Part shown: one piece after another, positions 26,902 through 35,879 of the stretch
Numbering within the stretch: the stretch's first letter is position 1
How the letters are laid out: the number at the start of each line of letters is the position of its first letter
Assembly (NCBI GenBank): GCA_027532775.1
Contig: JAPZTO010000008.1
Coordinates: 249,501 to 313,500 of the forward strand
Length of the DNA stretch: 64,000 bases
Source of the DNA: Beijerinckiaceae bacterium
GTDB taxonomy: Bacteria > Pseudomonadota > Alphaproteobacteria > Rhizobiales > Beijerinckiaceae
Reading direction: 5' to 3'
Program-made: the position numbers and the translations under genes
The notes under the pieces: generated by a model
The model's input: the letters and a program-made list of their open reading frames with translations, nothing else
Databases searched by the model: none
Told to the model about the DNA's origin: nothing

Positions 26902-27312
26902 TCACTCTTCCGTCACGAGAGCGAAGCCGCCGTCGCGCGCCTCGACACGGCGGTAGAAGCAGGATCGCCGGCCGGTATGGCAGGCCGGGCCCAGCTGTTC
27001 GACCCGGATCAGCACGGCATCCTGATCGCAATCCACCCGCATCTCGACCAACCGCTGGGTGTGGCCACTGGTCGCGCCCTTGCGCCACAATTCATTCCGC
27101 GAGCGCGAGAAATACCAGACATCACCGGTTTCAAGCGTGCGCGCGAGAGCCTCGGCATTCATATGGGCGAGCATCAGGATCCGGCCATCGGCATGGTCGA
27201 CCGTGATGGCTGTGATCAGCCCGTCAGCATTGAAACGGGGCGACAGGCCGGAACCTTCCTCGAGGTCCAGCTTGGTGCCCGGCGGGGCGAAGGGGGTCGA
27301 TGGCGTCCACAT
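26902..27312 (-). CDS. hisI: Phosphoribosyl-AMP cyclohydrolase
   Basis: A protein of 136 residues that opens the purine ring of phosphoribosyl-AMP in the third step of histidine synthesis. Family signatures are ILMLAHMNAEALARTLETGD, YFSRSRNELWRKGATSGHTQ, and the metal-binding cysteines in DCDQDAVLI and ACHTGRRSCFYR. The start at 27312 gives normal length. As in many alphaproteobacteria, it is separate from hisE. It lies downstream of folE and of a terminator. Confidence 0.95.
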   Translation of the reverse strand: MWTPSTPFAPPGTKLDLEEGSGLSPRFNADGLITAITVDHADGRILMLAHMNAEALARTLETGDVWYFSRSRNELWRKGATSGHTQRLVEMRVDCDQDAVLIRVEQLGPACHTGRRSCFYRRVEARDGGFALVTEE

Positions 27313-27382
27313 ACCGCGGTTGTTGGGCGATCGGCCTGCTGAATCAAGCCCTTTTTCTGCGCGGTTCCGGGTGGACAAGAAA

Positions 27383-27405
27383 AAGGCCGGGCTGGGCCCG
27401 GCCTT
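27383..27405 (-). terminator. Intrinsic terminator after folE
   Basis: AAGGCCGGGC (27383-27392) pairs with GCCCGGCCTT (27396-27405) around a three-base loop. On the minus strand it is followed by TTTTTC-type bases, 79 bases past the folE stop. Confidence 0.85.
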
Positions 27406-27483
27406 GAAGGCGATGTTGTTCAGGGAAGACCGGGCGGGAGAGCAGCCCGGCGCGAGCAACATCGGAAAATGGTACGGCGCCGC

Positions 27484-28116
27484 TCAGTTACGGCGGCCGG
27501 TATTCAGCAGCGTGAAGAAGCGCACCTGCTCGGAAGGATCATCCCGGAAGATCCCGGTGAACTGGCAGGTTGTCGTGGAGGCGCCCTGCTTCTGGATGCC
27601 CCGCATGGACATGCACATATGTTCGGCCTCGATCAGAACGGCGATGCCGCGCGGATGCAAGGCGACATCGATCGCCTGGACGATCTCGGCCGTCATGGTT
27701 TCCTGCGTCTGGAGCCGCCGCGCAAAGATATCGACCACGCGGGCGAGCTTCGAGAGACCGACCACGCCCCCTTCGGGATAATAGGCGATATGCGCCCTGC
27801 CGACGAAGGGCACCATGTGATGCTCGCAATGCGAGTGGAAGGGTATGTCCTTCACCAGCACGAGATCATCATAGCCCTCGACATCCTCGAAGATCTTCGA
27901 GAGCGCCTCGGAGGCATCCTTCTGATAGCCGGAAAACAGCTCCTCATACGCCTTCACGACGCGTTTGGGTGTTTCGAGCAGGCCTTCCCGGGCCGGGTCG
28001 TCGCCGGCCCAGCGGATCAGCGTGCGTACGGCGGCCTCGGCCTCCTCACGCGACGGGCGATCGACAGGCTTCCGGATCGATGACTTGGCGGGAAAGGTCT
28101 TAACCACCGCATCCAT
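27484..28116 (-). CDS. folE: GTP cyclohydrolase I
   Basis: A protein of 210 residues that converts GTP to dihydroneopterin triphosphate, the first step of folate synthesis. The zinc-binding signature [13 protein letters not shown] is intact, followed by [20 protein letters not shown] and the second cysteine region [15 protein letters not shown]. Length and motif order match type IA enzymes. It diverges from the NifU-like gene. Confidence 0.96.
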   Translation of the reverse strand: MDAVVKTFPAKSSIRKPVDRPSREEAEAAVRTLIRWAGDDPAREGLLETPKRVVKAYEELFSGYQKDASEALSKIFEDVEGYDDLVLVKDIPFHSHCEHHMVPFVGRAHIAYYPEGGVVGLSKLARVVDIFARRLQTQETMTAEIVQAIDVALHPRGIAVLIEAEHMCMSMRGIQKQGASTTTCQFTGIFRDDPSEQVRFFTLLNTGRRN

Positions 28117-28276
28117 GTGGCGCCTCCTGTTGTTGTGTTGTCCGACTTACGCGTGACCTCCGGGCGTGGATTGCCCGGCGGCCAGGAAATTTGTCGCGGC
28201 CCATCCTCGGGAGGATTGCTTCAGCTTATGGCAATTCGGCGGCTTTGGCCTTATCTTTTCCGACAAGAGGTTTTCC

Positions 28277-28723
28277 ATGCTCGACGATGTCTATAACCGC
28301 CGCATTCTGGAACTGGCTGCCGACATTCCCCGTCAGGGGCGTCTGGCGGCGCCGCAGGCCAGCGCGACCGCGCATTCCAAGCTCTGCGGCTCCACCGTCA
28401 CCGTCGATCTCGTGATGGAGGGCGATGTCGTGACGGATTTCGCCCATGAGGTGAAAGCCTGTGCCCTCGGGCAGGCTTCCTCCTCGATCATGGCGCGTAA
28501 CGTCGTGGGTTCGACGGCGGCAGAGCTGCGCGAGGTCCGCGAGGTGGCGCGGCGGATGCTCAAGGAGAATGGCGCGGCGCCGGAGGGCAAATGGGCGGAT
28601 CTGCGCGTGCTGGAGCCCGTGCGCGACTACAAGGCGCGGCATGCCTCCACCCTGCTGACCTTTGATGCTGTTGTCGACGCGATCAGCCAGATCGAGGCAA
28701 AGCGGGCCGTGGCGGCGGAGTGA
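28277..28723 (+). CDS. NifU/IscU-like iron-sulfur scaffold protein
   Basis: A protein of 148 residues with the IscU/NifU N-terminal fold. Two of the three usual cluster-binding cysteines are seen, in HSKLCGSTVTV and VKACALGQASSSIMA. The third position falls in KARHASTLLTF, where cysteine is replaced, a variant I associate with the alphaproteobacterial scaffold group. It may be a cluster carrier with altered ligands. It is a single gene, divergent from folE. Confidence 0.85.
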   Translation: MLDDVYNRRILELAADIPRQGRLAAPQASATAHSKLCGSTVTVDLVMEGDVVTDFAHEVKACALGQASSSIMARNVVGSTAAELREVREVARRMLKENGAAPEGKWADLRVLEPVRDYKARHASTLLTFDAVVDAISQIEAKRAVAAE

Positions 28724-28848
28724 GGGCGTCTTTCTTGAAATCGGGCGGCGCTGCCTGTATCATGTCGGTATTGTTTCGAGGAATTGCCGAAAGGAGTCGA
28801 GCCATGATGACGAAAGAAGGCTGGGGCGGCTGAGTTCGAGCACGCCCG

Positions 28849-29337
28849 GTGACTTTGATAGAATTCGGCCGCGATTACGCCCCCTTCATCCAGGCTGGGG
28901 GCGTTGTCTTTTCTGCCGCCGCGGCAGGCCTTTATGCCTATGTCCAGGTGCGGGCCAACCGCCGGATCGCCCGTGAGCGCGCGACACTCGACCTGCTGAT
29001 CAAGCGCGAATGGGACAAGGATTACCTGGACCACAAGGCCCATTTCAACCGCCTGCGGGATGCCGAGGGCGGGTTGGAGAAATGGATGTGCGTCGAGCAT
29101 CGCAATTCCGATGAGGCCAACTCCATCCGCTACATCATGAACGACTATGAACTGATCGCGCTCGCCATTTCGCGCGGCGTGATTGACGAGGTCATCTACA
29201 AGGCCTGGTTCAGGGGCTCGATGATCCGCGATTTCCGTGCGGCCGAGATTGCCATCAGCCGCGCGAGAACGCTGGCAAATTCCGCCCGGATCTATGTCGA
29301 ATGGGAACAGCTGGCGCAGACATGGCAAGCCGAGTGA
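28849..29337 (+). CDS. DUF4760-like membrane-anchored protein
   Basis: A protein of 162 residues with one N-terminal membrane helix (FIQAGGVVFSAAAAGLYAYVQV) and a helical cytoplasmic part rich in charged residues, including LLIKREWDKDYLDHKAHFNR and YIMNDYELIALAISRGVIDE, as in DUF4760 proteins. I take the GTG at 28849 as the start because the same frame is broken by a TGA at 28831 further upstream. The better ribosome binding site (AAAGGAG) lies before an ATG at 28804 in that same frame, which raises the chance of a nonsense change or a leader peptide. Its stop overlaps the yidD start. Confidence 0.75.
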   Translation: MTLIEFGRDYAPFIQAGGVVFSAAAAGLYAYVQVRANRRIARERATLDLLIKREWDKDYLDHKAHFNRLRDAEGGLEKWMCVEHRNSDEANSIRYIMNDYELIALAISRGVIDEVIYKAWFRGSMIRDFRAAEIAISRARTLANSARIYVEWEQLAQTWQAE

Positions 29338-29696
29338 TGGCAAGCCGGGTGATGACGCGTCTCGCTCGCCAACTCTTCCTCGCGCCCGTCCATCTCTACC
29401 GCTACACGCTCTCCGCGCTGATCGGGCGGACCTGCCGACACATGCCGAGCTGTTCGGAATACATGATCGAGGCGGTGGAAAAGCATGGTGTCTGGCCGGG
29501 CGGCTGGATGGGCCTTGCCCGAATCTGTCGCTGCCGTCCGGGCGGGACCTCCGGGCTCGATTTCGTCTGCGAGGAATTGCCGGACGATGCTGCCTGGCAT
29601 CGGCCGTGGCGCTACGGGCGGTGGCGCGACACCTGGGTGCCGGAAGGCATGCGCCGGCAAGGGCAGGATCCCGGCGGCGGCGAGGGTTCGCGCTGA
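29337..29696 (+). CDS. yidD: Membrane protein insertion efficiency factor YidD
   Basis: A protein of 119 residues of the YidD family, which assists YidC in inserting membrane proteins. The signatures are YRYTLSALIGRTCRHMPSCS, then YMIEAVEKHGVWPGGWMG and RICRCRPGG. The ATG at 29337 overlaps the previous stop. A 15-base unit is repeated in tandem across the start (ATGGCAAGCCG-A/G-GTG at 29322 and 29337), giving three possible in-frame starts (29322, 29337, 29352). It is not next to the rpmH-rnpA-yidC genes where YidD is often found. Confidence 0.93.
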   Translation: MASRVMTRLARQLFLAPVHLYRYTLSALIGRTCRHMPSCSEYMIEAVEKHGVWPGGWMGLARICRCRPGGTSGLDFVCEELPDDAAWHRPWRYGRWRDTWVPEGMRRQGQDPGGGEGSR

Positions 29697-29706
29697 GACA
29701 TCCCGG

Positions 29707-30501
29707 TCAGCGGATCGCCTCCAGCAACGCCTTCGGCAAGGCCGGATGCCCCGCCACTTCGGCCGGCAAGGCGTTGACGAGGCCGAGCGCGCGGGCTTCT
29801 TCCAGCGGAAACCAGTCCATCGTTTCGTTCGGCGTGGCGTGATAGCGCTCGGCGAGGCGCGGATCGATGCCCATGGCGCCGAAATGATCGGGGATGCCCC
29901 TGTCCAGACGCTTTCCTGTCTCGGCATCATCGCCGCCCAACGACAGGGCGAGTCGGCCGGCGGCGGAATCGCGGTTGATGGCCGGTCGATGCACCCCGAA
30001 CCGGACATCGGACATGGCGAGCCGGCGGACAGCGCCGGCCAGCAGCATCGGGCAGGCCGAAGCGCAGGAGCCGCCGCGCACGAGCCGGAAGGTCTGGACC
30101 TGCCCCTCGGCATCCCTGGGGTCGCAGGCCCGGCCATTGCCCCTCCAGAGGCAGGTGGGTTCCGCCCGGGCGACAATGGCGGTGACTTCCAGCTCGCGCC
30201 ATTTGCGGGCGAGGAAGGTGGCGCCGATCACGAAGCCGCCGGGCGATTCCAGGATGACCGGCAGGTCGCGGTCGCCGGCGCGCTTGCGGGCATAGAAGAA
30301 GCCGAACGCGCTGGTATGGGTGATCTCGCCGCGCGCCACGATGAACTGTGCGCAGGGGGCACCGCAGGCCGGCGCGGAGTCGAGCCGGCCGAGCGTGAAG
30401 GTCATCGCGTCATTCGCCCGGCTGGCCGGGAGGGCCAGAAGGAGCGCCGCAAGGACCAGTATGGCCCGGGCGGCGAGGCGGGAAAGGCGGGGCTGGAACA
30501 T
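29707..30501 (-). CDS. Predicted periplasmic ClpP/crotonase-like protein
   Basis: A protein of 264 residues with a signal peptide (ILVLAALLLALPASRAN). It shows the order of ClpP-like proteins of the COG3904 type: LPVILESPGGFVIGATFLARK gives the small glycine loop, and GGSCASACPMLLAGAV carries a serine in the nucleophile position. Four cysteines suggest disulfides in the periplasm. The C-terminal tail DWFPLEEARALGLVNAL resembles the end of protease-like subunits. Activity is not proven. It is convergent with yidD. Confidence 0.75.
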   Translation of the reverse strand: MFQPRLSRLAARAILVLAALLLALPASRANDAMTFTLGRLDSAPACGAPCAQFIVARGEITHTSAFGFFYARKRAGDRDLPVILESPGGFVIGATFLARKWRELEVTAIVARAEPTCLWRGNGRACDPRDAEGQVQTFRLVRGGSCASACPMLLAGAVRRLAMSDVRFGVHRPAINRDSAAGRLALSLGGDDAETGKRLDRGIPDHFGAMGIDPRLAERYHATPNETMDWFPLEEARALGLVNALPAEVAGHPALPKALLEAIR

Positions 30502-30679
30502 GCTTGTTTTGGTCCTGCGCGTCGTCTATCGGGAGCAAGGTGCCGTGAACCTTTGGCGGTTACAAGCACCGACAGACGCGAATCGCCCTGACCGGATGCG
30601 GGCTTCGCCGATCGACATCATCCCAGCATCCGGACTGGCTTACGGGGTCCGTATCCCCGAGTGAGCAGGAGAATGGCCG

Positions 30680-32659
30680 ATGGCCCCCATGATTTCCCTC
30701 ACCTTTCCCGATGGCGCACAGCGCGAATTTCCCGCCGGAATCACCGGCGCGGCGATTGCCGGCGGCATTTCCCCCTCGCTGCTGAAGCGCACCGCCGTCA
30801 TGGCGCTGGACGGGGAGGTGCGTGACCTTGCCGACCCGATCGAGCGCGATGCCCGGATCGAGTTCCTGCCGCGGACGGATCCGCGTTGCCTCGAGCTGAT
30901 CCGCCATGATGCGGCGCATGTGCTGGCCGAGGCGGTGCAGGCGCTCTGGCCCGGCACGCAGGTGACGATCGGACCGGTGATCGAGAACGGCTTCTATTAC
31001 GATTTCTTCCGGAACGAGCCGTTCACGCCGGAAGATTTCGCGGCCATCGAGAAGAAGATGCGCGAGATCATCGCGAAGGATGCGCCGTTCACCAAGGAAT
31101 TCTGGACGCGCGAGCAGGCGAAGGATTTCTTCCGGGCGAAGGGTGAGCATTTCAAGGTCGAACTGGTCGATGCGATCCCGCCCGGCGAAGACCTGAAGAT
31201 GTACAAACAGGGCGAGTGGATCGACCTCTGCCGCGGCCCGCATATGACCAGCGTGGGCAAGGTCGGTACCGCCTTCAAGTTGATGAAGGTGGCCGGTGCC
31301 TATTGGCGCGGCGATTCGAACAACCCGATGCTGACCCGCATCTACGGCACGGCCTTTGCCGCGCAGGAGGATCTCGACGCCTATCTCAAGCAGATCGAGG
31401 AAGCGGAAAAGCGCGACCATCGCAAGCTCGGCCGGGAGATGGACCTGTTCCATTTCCAGGATGAGGGCCCGGGTACGGTCTTCTGGCATTCCAAAGGCTG
31501 GACCATGTTCCAGCAGCTCATCGCCTATATGCGCCGGCGCCTCCGCCGCGATTACGAGGAGGTGAATGCGCCGCAGATTCTCGACAAGAGCCTTTGGGAA
31601 ACCTCGGGCCATTGGGGCTGGTACCAGGATGGCATGTTTGCCGTGAAATCGGCCTCGGCCTTCGAGAATCCGCTCGATGCCACGCGCGACCACAAGGTCT
31701 TCGCGCTGAAGCCGATGAATTGCCCCGGCCATGTGCAGCTCTTCAAGCACGGGCTCAAGAGCTATCGCGACCTGCCGATCCGCCTGGCGGAATTCGGCGT
31801 GGTGCATCGTTACGAGGCCTCCGGCGCCTTGCACGGGCTGATGCGCGTGCGCGGCTTCACGCAGGACGATGCGCATGTCTTCTGCACCGAGGAGCAGCTT
31901 GAATCCGAGTGCATGAAGATCAATGAGCTGATGCTCTCGGTCTATCGCGATTTCGGCTTTGACAGCCTGGTGGTGAAACTCTCCACCCGGCCGGAAAAGC
32001 GCGTCGGCACCGACGAGGCCTGGGACAGGGCCGAGGCGATCATGATGCGCGTGCTCGACAAGATCGCTGCGGAATCCGGCGGCAAGATCAAGACCGGGCT
32101 CAACCCCGGCGAGGGTGCCTTCTACGGCCCGAAATTCGAGTACACGCTGAAGGATGCGATCGGGCGGGACTGGCAATGCGGCACGACGCAGGTCGATTTC
32201 AACCTGCCGGAGCGGTTCGGCGCGTTCTATATCGGCGCCGATGGCGAGAAGAAGCAGCCGGTCATGGTGCATCGCGCCATTGTCGGCAGCCTCGAGCGCT
32301 TCCTCGGCATCCTGATCGAGAGCTATGCCGGGCATTTCCCGCTCTGGCTGGCGCCGGAGCAGCTCGTGGTCTGCCCGATCACCTCGGAAGCGGATGAGTA
32401 TGCGCATGAAGTGACGGAAGCCGCCTTCGCCGCCGGCCTTCGGGCGCGGGCTGATCTTCGCAACGAGAAGATCAGCTACAAGGTGCGCGAGCATTCCCTC
32501 GCCAAGGTTCCGGTGATCTTCGCCGTGGGCAAGCGCGAGGCCGAGGAGCGGACGGTGACGATCCGCCGGCTGGGTTCGCAGGCGCAGGTGACGATGCCGC
32601 TCGACGAGGCGCTGGCCATGCTGGAGGCCGAGGCGGTGCCGCCGGATCTGAGGCGGTGA
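30680..32659 (+). CDS. thrS: Threonyl-tRNA synthetase
   Basis: A protein of 659 residues that charges tRNA-Thr. The TGS domain is at residues 1-65, the editing domain follows with [20 protein letters not shown] and [14 protein letters not shown], and the class II core holds motif 2 ([20 protein letters not shown]) and motif 3 ([15 protein letters not shown]). The C-terminal anticodon-binding domain begins near residue 560. AGGAG lies nine bases before the ATG. The tRNA-Thr(UGU) at 63803-63877 is a substrate. Confidence 0.98.
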   Translation: MAPMISLTFPDGAQREFPAGITGAAIAGGISPSLLKRTAVMALDGEVRDLADPIERDARIEFLPRTDPRCLELIRHDAAHVLAEAVQALWPGTQVTIGPVIENGFYYDFFRNEPFTPEDFAAIEKKMREIIAKDAPFTKEFWTREQAKDFFRAKGEHFKVELVDAIPPGEDLKMYKQGEWIDLCRGPHMTSVGKVGTAFKLMKVAGAYWRGDSNNPMLTRIYGTAFAAQEDLDAYLKQIEEAEKRDHRKLGREMDLFHFQDEGPGTVFWHSKGWTMFQQLIAYMRRRLRRDYEEVNAPQILDKSLWETSGHWGWYQDGMFAVKSASAFENPLDATRDHKVFALKPMNCPGHVQLFKHGLKSYRDLPIRLAEFGVVHRYEASGALHGLMRVRGFTQDDAHVFCTEEQLESECMKINELMLSVYRDFGFDSLVVKLSTRPEKRVGTDEAWDRAEAIMMRVLDKIAAESGGKIKTGLNPGEGAFYGPKFEYTLKDAIGRDWQCGTTQVDFNLPERFGAFYIGADGEKKQPVMVHRAIVGSLERFLGILIESYAGHFPLWLAPEQLVVCPITSEADEYAHEVTEAAFAAGLRARADLRNEKISYKVREHSLAKVPVIFAVGKREAEERTVTIRRLGSQAQVTMPLDEALAMLEAEAVPPDLRR

Positions 32660-32786
32660 ACTTCGTGCGACCCTGCAAGGCAAGCTTGCTCCAGAGCGGG
32701 TTCCTCTCACGCGGTTGTGATACTGCAACGTGAGGACAGGTCTATCCTCCCCTGGCCCAGAAAAATCCGGGCCAAGGGAGGAAACA

Positions 32787-33458
32787 ATGAACAAGCAACT
32801 GGTTCTGGCGGTTTTCGCCGCGGGGAGCATGGCCATGCCGGCGCTGGCCCAGGCGCCGCAGCCGCCGCAATTCCCGAACATGACTTTCTTCATCAGCTCG
32901 CAGCCCGGGCCGGACGGTGCCAATTTCGGCGGCCTCGAGGGTGCGGATGCCTTCTGCCAGCGACTGGCGACAAGCGCCGGAGCCGGCGCGAAGACCTGGC
33001 GCGCCTATCTCTCGCAGCAGGCCACGGGCGGCAAGGCGGCCGTCAATGCGAAGGATCGCATCGGCAAGGGGCCGTGGGTCAATGCCCGCGGTGTCGAGAT
33101 CGCAGCGAATCTCGAGGATCTCCACAATCCCGAGAAGAACAGGATCAACGTCGAAACCGGGCTCACCGAAACCGGCCGCATGGTGATGAGCCGCCTCTTC
33201 GTGGTGAATTACCACGATATCCTGACCGGCACGAATACCGACGGAACCGCGATGCCTGCCGACAAGGACATGACCTGCAACAACTGGACGAGCGGTTCGG
33301 CCGGTTCGGCTATGGTCGGCCATCATGACCGGATGGGCCTCAACGATCTCCCGCCGGCCAAGAGCTGGAACACGTCGCATCCCTCGCGCGGCTGCGACAA
33401 CGCTGCCCTGCGGACGACGGGCGGCAACGGGCTCATCTATTGCTTCGCGTCGAATTGA
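32787..33458 (+). CDS. Secreted lectin-like protein
   Basis: A protein of 223 residues with a signal peptide ending in ALAQA. The mature part matches a family of exported proteins with a C-type-lectin/endostatin-like fold: FFISSQPGPDGANFGGLEGA, then DAFCQRLATSAGA, TWRAYLS, and DRIGKGPWVNARGVEIA. Conserved cysteines occur in AFCQRL, MTCNNWTS, SRGCDNA and LIYCFA and could form two disulfides. AGGGAGGAAAC precedes the ATG. The ligand is unknown. Confidence 0.8.
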   Translation: MNKQLVLAVFAAGSMAMPALAQAPQPPQFPNMTFFISSQPGPDGANFGGLEGADAFCQRLATSAGAGAKTWRAYLSQQATGGKAAVNAKDRIGKGPWVNARGVEIAANLEDLHNPEKNRINVETGLTETGRMVMSRLFVVNYHDILTGTNTDGTAMPADKDMTCNNWTSGSAGSAMVGHHDRMGLNDLPPAKSWNTSHPSRGCDNAALRTTGGNGLIYCFASN

Positions 33459-33501
33459 GGGGGCTCGGTCCCGGACGTGAAATCTGGCCGGGGGCTTCAG
33501 A

Positions 33502-33654
33502 TCAGTAATTGACCGCCCGCTCCGGTTGGCGGTCAACATTCAGTGAGAAAACATCCGGCCTCGAATAATGGCCGACAGGGTCGAAATCCATCCGCGCGCG
33601 AATGAGCGTGGCGCGGTCGAGATCGGCATACAGGATGGTGCGCTGGTCCCAGAC
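33502..33654 (-). pseudogene. C-terminal relic of a nitrilase gene
   Basis: On the minus strand the 51 codons ending at 33502 read VWDQRTILYADLD, then RARMDFDPVGHYSRPDVFSL and NVD. This is the conserved C-terminal tail of nitrilases (the VGHYxRPDVF block). A TAA stop stands directly before this reading, and no nitrilase catalytic domain is found upstream on the strand. It is therefore the leftover of a deleted gene. Confidence 0.8.
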
Positions 33655-33804
33655 TTAGCCGCCGCCGCGGAACGGACGGGGGCGTTTCCGGCTACATTGG
33701 TGGTGAAGGACTAGGCTTCGGTGTCATTCCGGAAGCCCCGAGGGCGAGCGGGAATCCAGAATACTCGATGCTACTTCTCTCAGAGTGTCGAACTGCATTA
33801 TTGA

Positions 33805-34293
33805 TTACTCGCCGGCAGCAATGATTTCTGTCCGAAGTCGCTCAATGTCGATCCCATTTTCAGTTAGCTTCGTGCATAGGGTCGAATGAAGGGTCTGCGC
33901 TGCCTCTACAAGTTGGTGGAAATTTGGCGATGCCAGATATTTCTCAATATCGCAGTGACCGCTGTCACTTTGAAATTGCGGAGACAAGACCATCTCATCA
34001 TGGAGTCGTGTAAATTCTTGAAATTCTTCAGTCAAACTGAATATCGGCACAAAATAATCAACCGCATCATCAATTTCACTAAATGCGTAGATATCGTTGT
34101 AGCCATCATTAGGCGATGTGCAGACGCCATCAATTTCTCCGCGCCAAGCTCGTTTTACATAATCTTCATCAGAAAGGAAGCTCAGTTCATCAAGGAAGTA
34201 ATAAATTGAATAGACATAATTGACGCGAATATTCCTGTGCTCGCGTTCGAGCGAAACGGCTGGAGGTTTGATGTCCTTGGATTTCGGTCCCAT
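33805..34293 (-). CDS. AT-rich orphan gene, function unknown
   Basis: A soluble protein of 162 residues, strongly acidic and rich in aromatic residues (VYSIYYFLDELSFLSDEDYV, PNDGYNDIYAFSEIDDAVDY). Its base composition is clearly richer in A and T than its neighbours, suggesting recent transfer. The size, acidity and isolation resemble immunity-type proteins, but I find no family signature. It lies five bases downstream of the AsnC/Lrp-domain gene. The ATG at 34293 is preferred over an upstream TTG at 34302. Confidence 0.7.
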   Translation of the reverse strand: MGPKSKDIKPPAVSLEREHRNIRVNYVYSIYYFLDELSFLSDEDYVKRAWRGEIDGVCTSPNDGYNDIYAFSEIDDAVDYFVPIFSLTEEFQEFTRLHDEMVLSPQFQSDSGHCDIEKYLASPNFHQLVEAAQTLHSTLCTKLTENGIDIERLRTEIIAAGE

Positions 34294-34298
34294 AAACC

Positions 34299-34535
34299 TC
34301 AAAACGCCTTGAAGGTAATCACCGTCAGCGTGTCCTGAATGCCCGGCAGCGTCTGCACCTTCTCGCCGACGAAATGGCCGATATCGTGCTCGTCATCGAG
34401 GTGGAACTTGGCGAGAATGTCGTAATGCCCGGCCGTGGAATAGATTTCAGATGCAATTTCGGCATCGGCCAGAGCGGTGGCAACCTCGTAGGTCTTGCCG
34501 AGCTTGCATTTGATCTGGACAAAAAACGTCTGCAT
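34299..34535 (-). CDS. Stand-alone AsnC/Lrp effector-domain (RAM) protein
   Basis: A protein of 78 residues that is only the ligand-binding RAM domain of AsnC/Lrp regulators: FVQIKCKLGKTYEVATALAD, then STAGHYDILAKFHLDDEHDI and LPGIQDTLTVITF. The DNA-binding half is absent. Such proteins are thought to bind amino acids and to modulate full-length regulators by forming mixed oligomers. Confidence 0.88.
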   Translation of the reverse strand: MQTFFVQIKCKLGKTYEVATALADAEIASEIYSTAGHYDILAKFHLDDEHDIGHFVGEKVQTLPGIQDTLTVITFKAF

Positions 34536-34714
34536 TTTCTTTCCTTGCCGCCTCGCGGGGTAGGTTTTTCTTGCCGCTTCGCGGGGCCCGAGCTGGCCGC
34601 CCGGCGCGCGTTCGCGCTTCGGCAGGATCAGAGCCCAGTTTTCGGGGGAAGTGAAGGGGGTGGGCGAGATTTCCCTCGTGGTTCGTCCTCGTTTGGCGAA
34701 CTCCCCAGCTCACC

Positions 34715-34821
34715 CGTCATTGCGAGGAGGCCGCAGGCCGACGCGGCAATTTAGACTTTCGGCTGAGTCAGATTCCAGGTCGGGACTGGATGGCTTCGTC
34801 GCTCTGCTTCTCGCCATGACG
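34715..34821. repeat. Intergenic inverted repeat
   Basis: CGTCATTGCGAGGAG at the left and CTTCTCGCCATGACG at the right are nearly complementary, enclosing GACGCGGCAAT and GGATGGCTTCGTCGC, which also pair in part. The arrangement is that of a long mobile hairpin repeat found between genes in many alphaproteobacterial genomes. It lies in a 363-base spacer (34536-34898) that otherwise shows only short repeated phrases such as CTTGCCGCxTCGCGGGG. Confidence 0.65.
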
Positions 34822-34898
34822 GTAAGGGCGGGTGATGACCCGCTGGAGAGTTGCCCGACCGTGGCTGTCGGCAGAGTCGCCCGGCCACGGCGCGGGCG

Positions 34899-35762
34899 TC
34901 ACTCCACGATGATCTCGAAATCGCGGTTGACGCCGCCTTCCACCTTCATCTGGCCGCGATATTCGCGGTCATTGTGCCGGGCCAGGACATTGTAGGTGCC
35001 TTCGCCGATATCGACGCTCGGGAAGGCGCCGACCGCCTCGGCCACGATATCGCCACCGGGGGTCTCGATCGTCCATTCGGCGCCGGCGAGGGCAACGCCG
35101 CCGCGTTGGCGGACGAGCTTCAGCGTCATCGTTGCGGCGCGATGGTTCACCACGGCCTCCGTCACCCGGCCGGTTGTGATGCGCACATCGGTGCGGACCA
35201 CGGAATTCGAGCCCGAATAGGTCGAGACGAGGTGGTAGGTGCCTTCGGGCAGCATGATCCGCGTCATCGGGCGCAGCGTATCCGTGACGAGCTTGCCTTC
35301 CGAATTATTGGCCGTGGGAATGAAGACCGACAGCTTCTGCCGCTGCGGCGGGATCGGCCGCTCGGGCACGCCGAGATGGCCGCTCACCGCCAGCGCGCCG
35401 ACATTGATCGGCAGGGTTGCGACAGAGCCGGTCTCGCTCAGGGTGATGTCCCGCGTGGCCGTGGCAAGCCCGTGGCTGACATGGATCGCATATTGGCCCG
35501 GCGGCAGGACGAGGCTCGGGCGTGCCGTCTCCACCTTGGTGTAGAGCTGCACATCCGGCCCGCGGACGGTGTAGATGCGCCAGACGAGATCCGACAGGAT
35601 CTCGGCGCCTCGATCGCCATAGGTGGCGCGCAGGGCGAGGATGCCCGTCCGGCCCGGCGTGAACTGCGCCATGGCCGGCGCGAGCCCGGCCGCGAGCACG
35701 CCACCGGCGGCCAGCAGGCGCCGGCGCGACAGGAGGCGGGGAATCAGGCGGGCAGGATCCAT
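34899..35762 (-). CDS. Exported protein with repeated beta domains
   Basis: A protein of 287 residues. The N terminus SRRRLLAAGGVLAAGLAPAMA looks like a twin-arginine signal peptide, although an ordinary Sec signal is possible. The mature part is beta-rich with repeats of the type LVLPPGQYAIHVSHG, IMLPEGTYHLVSTYSGSNSV and VDIGEGTYNVLARHNDREY, which resemble carboxypeptidase regulatory-like or Ig-like modules. I do not know a function. It diverges from the flavin reductase gene. Confidence 0.78.
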   Translation of the reverse strand: MDPARLIPRLLSRRRLLAAGGVLAAGLAPAMAQFTPGRTGILALRATYGDRGAEILSDLVWRIYTVRGPDVQLYTKVETARPSLVLPPGQYAIHVSHGLATATRDITLSETGSVATLPINVGALAVSGHLGVPERPIPPQRQKLSVFIPTANNSEGKLVTDTLRPMTRIMLPEGTYHLVSTYSGSNSVVRTDVRITTGRVTEAVVNHRAATMTLKLVRQRGGVALAGAEWTIETPGGDIVAEAVGAFPSVDIGEGTYNVLARHNDREYRGQMKVEGGVNRDFEIIVE

Positions 35763-35879
35763 CACAGGCTTTTCCGACAGAGAAGGCAGGCAGGCAAGCC
35801 GCACGCAGCAGCTTGCGCGCATGATCTTGCCATAAGCGTGGCAATCAACCATCTGGACGGCAACATCAAGGAGCTTGCC

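Noticed and set aside
30560-32923. A long minus-strand open frame opposite thrS
   Set aside because: The plus strand encodes a complete threonyl-tRNA synthetase; the opposite frame is a by-product of codon bias.
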